The notes under the pieces are model-generated. The model ran no database searches, had not been told where the DNA came from, and worked only from the letters and a program-made list of their open reading frames with translations. A stretch of 64,000 nucleotides of DNA from contig NC_030677.2 of the NCBI RefSeq assembly GCF_000004195.4, positions 202,108,713-202,172,712 of the forward strand, in the 5' to 3' direction. Below, piece by piece: positions 59,235 to 64,000 of this stretch. This DNA is from Xenopus tropicalis (Eukaryota; Chordata; Amphibia; Anura; Pipidae). A program made the position numbers and the translations under genes. Each line of letters opens with the position of its first letter. Positions within the stretch are counted from its first letter, which is position 1.

Positions 59235-60785
59235 TCTTATATAATATTTATAGGGAGTAATGTAGCCTCTCTTGTAAAATAAAAAGAAATAACAGGCCAC
59301 ATAGATGCTGTATTATAGAAATAATGTACCCCCTACTGTAAATGATAAGGATATTAGCAGTCACTGAGGGGTTCTGTGACCATATAAAGGCACATGGCTG
59401 CAGGCTGAGTTATACAGGGAACACTGAGTATCACTCATGTATTATAAGGGATAATGTACCCCCTACTGTAAATGATAAGGATATTAGCAGTCACTGAGAG
59501 GTTCTGTGCCATATAAAGGCACAAGGCTGCAGGCTGAGTTATACAGGGAACTCTGAGTATCACTCATGTATTATAAGGGATAATGTACCCCCTACTGTAA
59601 ATGATAAGGATATTAGCAGTCACTGGGGGGTTCTGTGCCCATATAAAGGCACAAGGCTGCAGGCTGAGTTATACAGGGAACTCTGAGTATCACTCATGTA
59701 TTATAAGGGATAATGTACCCCCTACTGTAAATGATAAGGATATTAGCAGTCACTGAGGGGTTCTGTGCCCATATAAAGGCACAAGGCTGCAGGCTGAGTT
59801 ATACAGGGAACTCTGAGTATCACTCATGTATTATAAGGGATAATGTACCCCCTACTGTAAATGATAAGGATATTAGCAGTCACTGAGGGGTTCTGTGCCC
59901 ATATAAAGGCACAAGGCTGCAGGCTGAGTTATACAGGGAACTCTGAGTATCACTCATGTATTATAAGGGATAATGTACCCCCTACTGTAAATGATAAGGA
60001 TATTAGCAGTCACTGAGGGGTTCTGTGCCCATATAAAGGCACAAGGCTGCAGGCTGAGTTATACAGGGAACTCTGAGTATCACTCATGTATTATAAGGGA
60101 TAATGTACCCCCTACTGTAAATGATAAGGGTATTAGCAGTCACTGAGGGGTTCTGTGCCCATATAAAGGCACAAGGCTGCAGGCTGAGTTATACAGGGAA
60201 CTCTGAGTATCACTCATGTATTATAAGGGATAATGTACCCCCTACTGTAAATGATAAGGATATTAGCAGTCACTGAGGGGTTCTGTGCCCATATAAAGGC
60301 ACAAGGCTGCAGGCTGAGTTATACAGGGAACTCTGAGTATCACTCATGTATTATAAGGGATAATGTACCCCCTACTGTAAATGATAAGGATATTAGCAGT
60401 CACTGAGGGGTTCTGTGCCCATATAAAGGCACAAGGCTGCAGGCTGAGTTATACAGGGAACTCTGAGTATCACTCATGTATTATAAGGGATAATGTACCC
60501 CCTACTGTAAATGATAAGGATATTAGCAGTCACTGAGGGGTTCTGTGCCCATATAAAGGCACAAGGCTGCAGGCTGAGTTATACAGGGAACTCTGAGTAT
60601 CACTCATGTATTATAAGGGATAATGTACCCCCTACTGTAAATGATAAGGATATTATCAGTCACTGAGGGGTTCTGTGCCATATAAAGGCACAAGGCTGCA
60701 GGCTGAGTTATACAGGGAACTCTGAGTATCACTCAAGTATTATAAGGGATAATGTACCCCCTACTGTAAATGATAAGGATATTAG
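59235..60785. repeat. 130-bp tandem array, about 11 copies
   Basis: The marker taatgtaccccctactgtaa lies at about 59321, 59451, 59581, 59711, 59841 and on, in steps of exactly 130 bp for most of the array. Interior copies are nearly identical; the outer ones (59320, 60640 and 60745) carry more changes. The unit is related to the left half of the foldback at 54945-55130. Confidence 0.95.
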
Positions 60786-61424
60786 ACATCACTGACCATA
60801 TTAAGGCAGAAATAGCCTTCCTTTCTATAAACATGATTCATCTCTTGGCCCCTTTCACTACATAAGATGGGCCCAGTTACAATCACTTGCTGAACCAGCC
60901 AACCGTACCCTGCATTGTAGTATCTGTTCGGCAGAATTTCAATACAAAAACAACTATGCAAAGACGGAATGCCTTGTACACACAATAAACTATACCCTTA
61001 TATAGTACGCTGTAAAGCAAACAATATGGCAGCATCCAATGTATATAAATGCTGACTATAAATATATGCACACAGAGTAGGACAATAACCATATGGCAGC
61101 TCCCACCCATAACTGAGAGGCGCTTCCCCCCAATGCAGTGCTGCTAAGAGTATTTGTCCCCAGAACACCGGCACAAGCGAATATCTGATCATGTTCAGGC
61201 CCTGGGAAATTACTCTGTGTACATTTATACAGAGTGGAACGTTAGCCTTTGAACTGTGTAAGACAAACAGATACCTGCCTTTCCCCGGGCAGATAAACTC
61301 CATCATAAACCCCACACACTGGCGCCACTTCTCATCCAGCAAGAATGAACGACTGAGTATTCCCAGCTATAGGCTCATTAACAAGCAAACCATTACCTAG
61401 CGGGGTGGATAATGCCTGTTCTAT
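60786..61424. other. Intronic sequence without recognised feature
   Basis: Short frames on the minus strand (60782-61342) overlap in two reading frames without known motif. No repeat recognised. Confidence 0.35.
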
Positions 61425-62875
61425 ACTAGGGTGCAGGTGTGCCTATTGTATGGTAGGGTGCAGGTGTGCCTGTTCTATGGTAGGGTGCAGGTGTGCCTGT
61501 TCTATGGTAGGGTGCAGGTGTGCCTGTTCTATGGTAGGGTGCAGGTGTGCCTATTGTATGGTAGGGTGCAGGTGTGCCTGTTCTATACTTGGGTGCAGGT
61601 GTGCCTGTTCTATACTTGGGTGCAGGTGTGCCTGTTCTATGGTAGGGTGCAGGTGTGCCTGTTCTATACTTGTGTGCAGGTGTGCCTGTTCTATGGTAGG
61701 GTGCAGGTGTGCCTGTTTTATACTAGGGTGCAGGTGTGCCTGTTCTATGGTAGGGTGCAGGTGTGCCTGTTCTATGGTAGGGTGCAGGTGTGCCTATTAT
61801 ATGGTAGGGTGCAGGTGTGCCTGTTCTATGGTAGGGTGCAGGTGTGCCTGTTCTATGGTAGGGTGCAGGTGTGCCTGTTCTATGGTAGGGTGCAGGTGTG
61901 CCTGTTCTATGGTAGGGTGCAGGTGTGCCTGTTTTATACTAGGGTGCAGATGTGCCTATTCTATGGTAGGGTGCAGGTGTGCCTGTTCTATGGTAGGGTG
62001 CAGGTGTGCCTGTTCTATGGTAGGGTGCAGGTGTGCCTGTTTTATACTAGGGTGCAGGTGTGCCTGTTCTATGGTAGGGTGCAGGTGTGCCTGTTTTATA
62101 CTAGGGTGCAGGTGTGCCTGTTCTATACTTGGGTGCAGGTGTGCCTGTTCTATGGTAGGGTGCAGGTGTGCCTGTTCTATACTTGGGTGCAGGTGTGCCT
62201 GTTCTATACTTGGGTGCAGGTGTGCCTGTTCTATGGTAGGGTGCAGGTGTGCCTGTTTTATACTAGGGTGCAGGTGTGCCTGTTCTAAGGTAGGGTGCAG
62301 GTGTGCCTATTCTATGGTAGGGTGCAGGTGTCTCTATTCTATGGTAGGGTGCAGGTGTGCCTATTCTATGATAGGGTGCAGGTGTGCCTGTTTTATACTA
62401 GGGTGCAGGTGTGCCTGTTCTATGGTAGGGTGCAGGTGTGCCTATTCTATGGTAGGGTGCAGGTGTCTCTATTCTATGGTAGGGTGCAGGTGTCTCTATT
62501 CTATGGTAGGGTGCAGGTGTGCCTGTTCTATGGTAGGGTGCAGGTGTGCCTGTTCTATGGTAGGGTGCAGGTGTGCCTATTCTATGGTAGGGTGCAGGTG
62601 TGCCTATTCTATGGTAGGGTGCAGGTGTGCGTATTCTATGGTAGGGTGCAGGTGTGCCTATTCTATGGTAGGGTGCAGGTGTGCGTATTCTATGGTAGGG
62701 TGCAGGTGTGCCTATTCTATGGTAGGGTGCAGGTGTGCCTATTCTATGGTAGGGTGCAGGTGTGCCTGTTCTATAGTAGGGTGCAGGTGTGCCTGTTCTA
62801 TAGTAGGGTGCAGGTGTGCCTGTTCTATAGTAGGGTGCAGGTGTGCCTATTCTATAGAAGGGTGTTAATGTGCTT
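61425..62875 (+). repeat. 27-bp minisatellite, about 53 copies
   Basis: The unit is gggtgcaggtgtgcctgttc plus tatggta, 27 bp. The period is a multiple of three, so two plus-strand frames stay open (487 aa of the nonapeptide GCRCACSMV, and 285 plus 196 aa of a second one, VQVCLFYGR). Variants such as tatactt, tatacta, tctctatt and tgcgtatt are scattered in patches. There is no spacer between units, so this is not a CRISPR array. Confidence 0.95.
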
Positions 62876-63239
62876 ATTCAAGTGACAGCCGGGAGAAATG
62901 GGACCAGCGGTGAGTGTGACATTAGTGCTCGCTGGGAGCAGTGGGACATTCCCAACACCCTGTAAGAAATGACCTCCCAGCACAAATGAAAGCCTTGGCA
63001 CGCCACATACTTTGGGTGTGTTTGACACAAGAGGGTGGTCTATTGAACACGAGGGGTCTTTAACTGTGTGGTTTTGTGAAATGGAAAGAAAACATCAATA
63101 GGATCGATGGGAAAGGTTTCCCCGGCTGCGCATAAAATGGGAGAGGGATTCTATTCACTGGTTAACTTGCCTCTCTCTCTCACACATGCAGATCAATGGA
63201 TAAGTGTTTAATTGAGACTGTCACATCCCATTCAGCCAC
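62876..63239. other. Short unique sequence between two arrays
   Basis: No coding or repeat feature. A CT-rich stretch (gcctctctctctcacacatg) lies at 63170-63189. Confidence 0.4.
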
Positions 63240-64000
63240 AGTCACCTCTGCTGTACCAACAGTGTATAACCAGCAGTCTAACTTGCCAGCAGAGCTTACA
63301 GTACCAAGAGTGTGTAACCAGCAGTCTAACTTGCCAGCAGAGCTTACAGTACCAACAGTGTATAACCACCAGTCTAACTTGCCAGCAGAGCTTACAGTAC
63401 CAACAGTGTATAACCAGCAGTCTAACTTGCCAGCAGAGCTTACAGTACCAAGAGTGTGTAACCAGCAGTCTAACTTGCCAGCAGAGCTTACAGTACCAAG
63501 AGTGTATAACCAGCAGTCTAACTTGCCAGCAGAGCTTACAGTACCAACAGTGTGTAACCACCAGTCTAACTTGCCAGCAGAGCTTACAGTACCAACAGTG
63601 TATAACCAGCAGTCTAACTTGCCAGCAGAGCTTACAGTACCAAGAGTGTGTAACCAGCAGTCTAACTTGCCAGCAGAGCTTACAGTACCAAGAGTGTGTA
63701 ACCAGCAGTCCAACTTGCCAGCAGAGCTTACAGTACCAAGAGTGTGTAACCAGCAGTCTAACTTGCCAGCAGAGCTTACAGTACCAAGAGTGTATAACCA
63801 GCAGTCTAACTTGCCAGCAGAGCTTACAGTACCAACAGTGTATAACCAGCAGTCTAACTTGCCAGCAGAGCTTACAGTACCAACAGTGTATAACCAGCAG
63901 TCTAACTTGCCAGCAGAGCTTACAGTACCAACAGTGTATAACCAGCAGTCCAACTTGCCAGCAGAGCTTACAGTACCAAGAGTGTGTAACCAGCAGTCTA
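63240..64000 (-). repeat. 48-bp minisatellite, at least 15 copies, cut by the window end
   Basis: The unit contains cagtctaacttgccagcaga and gcttacagtaccaacagtgt, period 48 bp (for example 63322 to 63370). Variants are tataacc/tgtaacc, caacag/caagag and accagc/accacc. Because 48 is a multiple of three the minus strand shows a 257-aa frame of a 16-residue repeat (LDCWLYTVGTVSSAGK). The array continues beyond the window. Confidence 0.95.

Larger units (their letters stand above)
36280..64000 (-). other. onecut2: Intron of onecut2 upstream of the last exon (inferred)
   Basis: Vertebrate onecut genes have the cut domain on a large first exon and the homeodomain on the last exon, separated by an intron of tens of kilobases. 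No cut-domain or other exon was found between 36280 and the window end, so this stretch is most likely intron. It contains about ten dispersed repeats and eight tandem arrays, annotated separately. If the gene order differs, part could be intergenic. Confidence 0.7.

Noticed and set aside
59235..60785. Exact 130-bp periodicity considered as possible tRNA or 5S gene cluster
   Set aside because: The unit has no A/B box pair, cloverleaf or 5S core, and its sequence matches a foldback MITE.
61425..62875. Regular short repeats that might suggest a CRISPR array
   Set aside because: The 27-bp units are directly adjacent with no unique spacers, and the context is vertebrate.
63180..63953. 257-codon minus-strand frame with a 16-residue repeat
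   Set aside because: The 48-bp period keeps the frame open automatically; no unique coding sequence flanks the array.

Overview
The window looks like vertebrate, specifically Xenopus (probably X. tropicalis), nuclear DNA. Two things support this. First, there is one unmistakable protein-coding exon, the last exon of the cut-homeodomain gene onecut2, on the minus strand at 35993-36279. Second, the repeats are typical of frog genomes: a TTAA-flanked piggyBac-like element whose two ends closely resemble, as far as I remember them, the ends of the X. tropicalis piggyBac (Uribo2-type) elements, several foldback MITEs, and hAT-like MITEs with 8-bp target duplications. No prokaryotic gene organisation, rRNA, tRNA or CRISPR array was seen. 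Nearly all open frames are read-throughs of tandem repeats.

Layout. 1-8767: the end of a TA-flanked MITE carrying a 113-bp tandem array (family A here), then a 6.9-kb non-autonomous piggyBac-like element (1859-8767). It has six consecutive hairpins at its left end and 14 tandem copies of a 393-395-bp subterminal unit. 8768-22400: intergenic DNA with many MITEs, a 135-bp array with indel-noisy sequence (19.0-20.6 kb), and a possible polyadenylation site for a minus-strand transcript at 22370. 23.97-35.99 kb: the probable long 3' UTR of onecut2, read on the minus strand. It holds eight exact 8-mer miR-9 sites plus let-7, miR-218 and miR-124 seed matches, and is interrupted by MITEs and a 54-bp minisatellite. 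35993-36279: onecut2 terminal exon. 36280-64000: onecut2 intron sequence, inferred from the acceptor site, packed with MITEs and eight tandem arrays (units of about 52, 113, 44, 82, 49, 130, 27 and 48 bp).

The most striking overall feature is that about a third of the window is tandem repeat, and at least four arrays are visibly expansions of part of a dispersed element: the 113-bp unit in the TA-flanked MITE, the 394-bp unit in the piggyBac-like element, the 130-bp unit related to the foldback at 54.9-55.1 kb, and the 52-bp unit of a retroelement tail. Family A occurs at six places with 1, 4, 5, 5, at least 6 and about 10 core copies, so the window shows successive states of conversion from transposon to satellite.

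The only gene, onecut2, encodes a neural, hepatic and pancreatic transcription factor. Its sequence context here suggests heavy post-transcriptional control by neuronal microRNAs, miR-9 above all. All coordinates of repeats were set by eye and may be off by a few bases.
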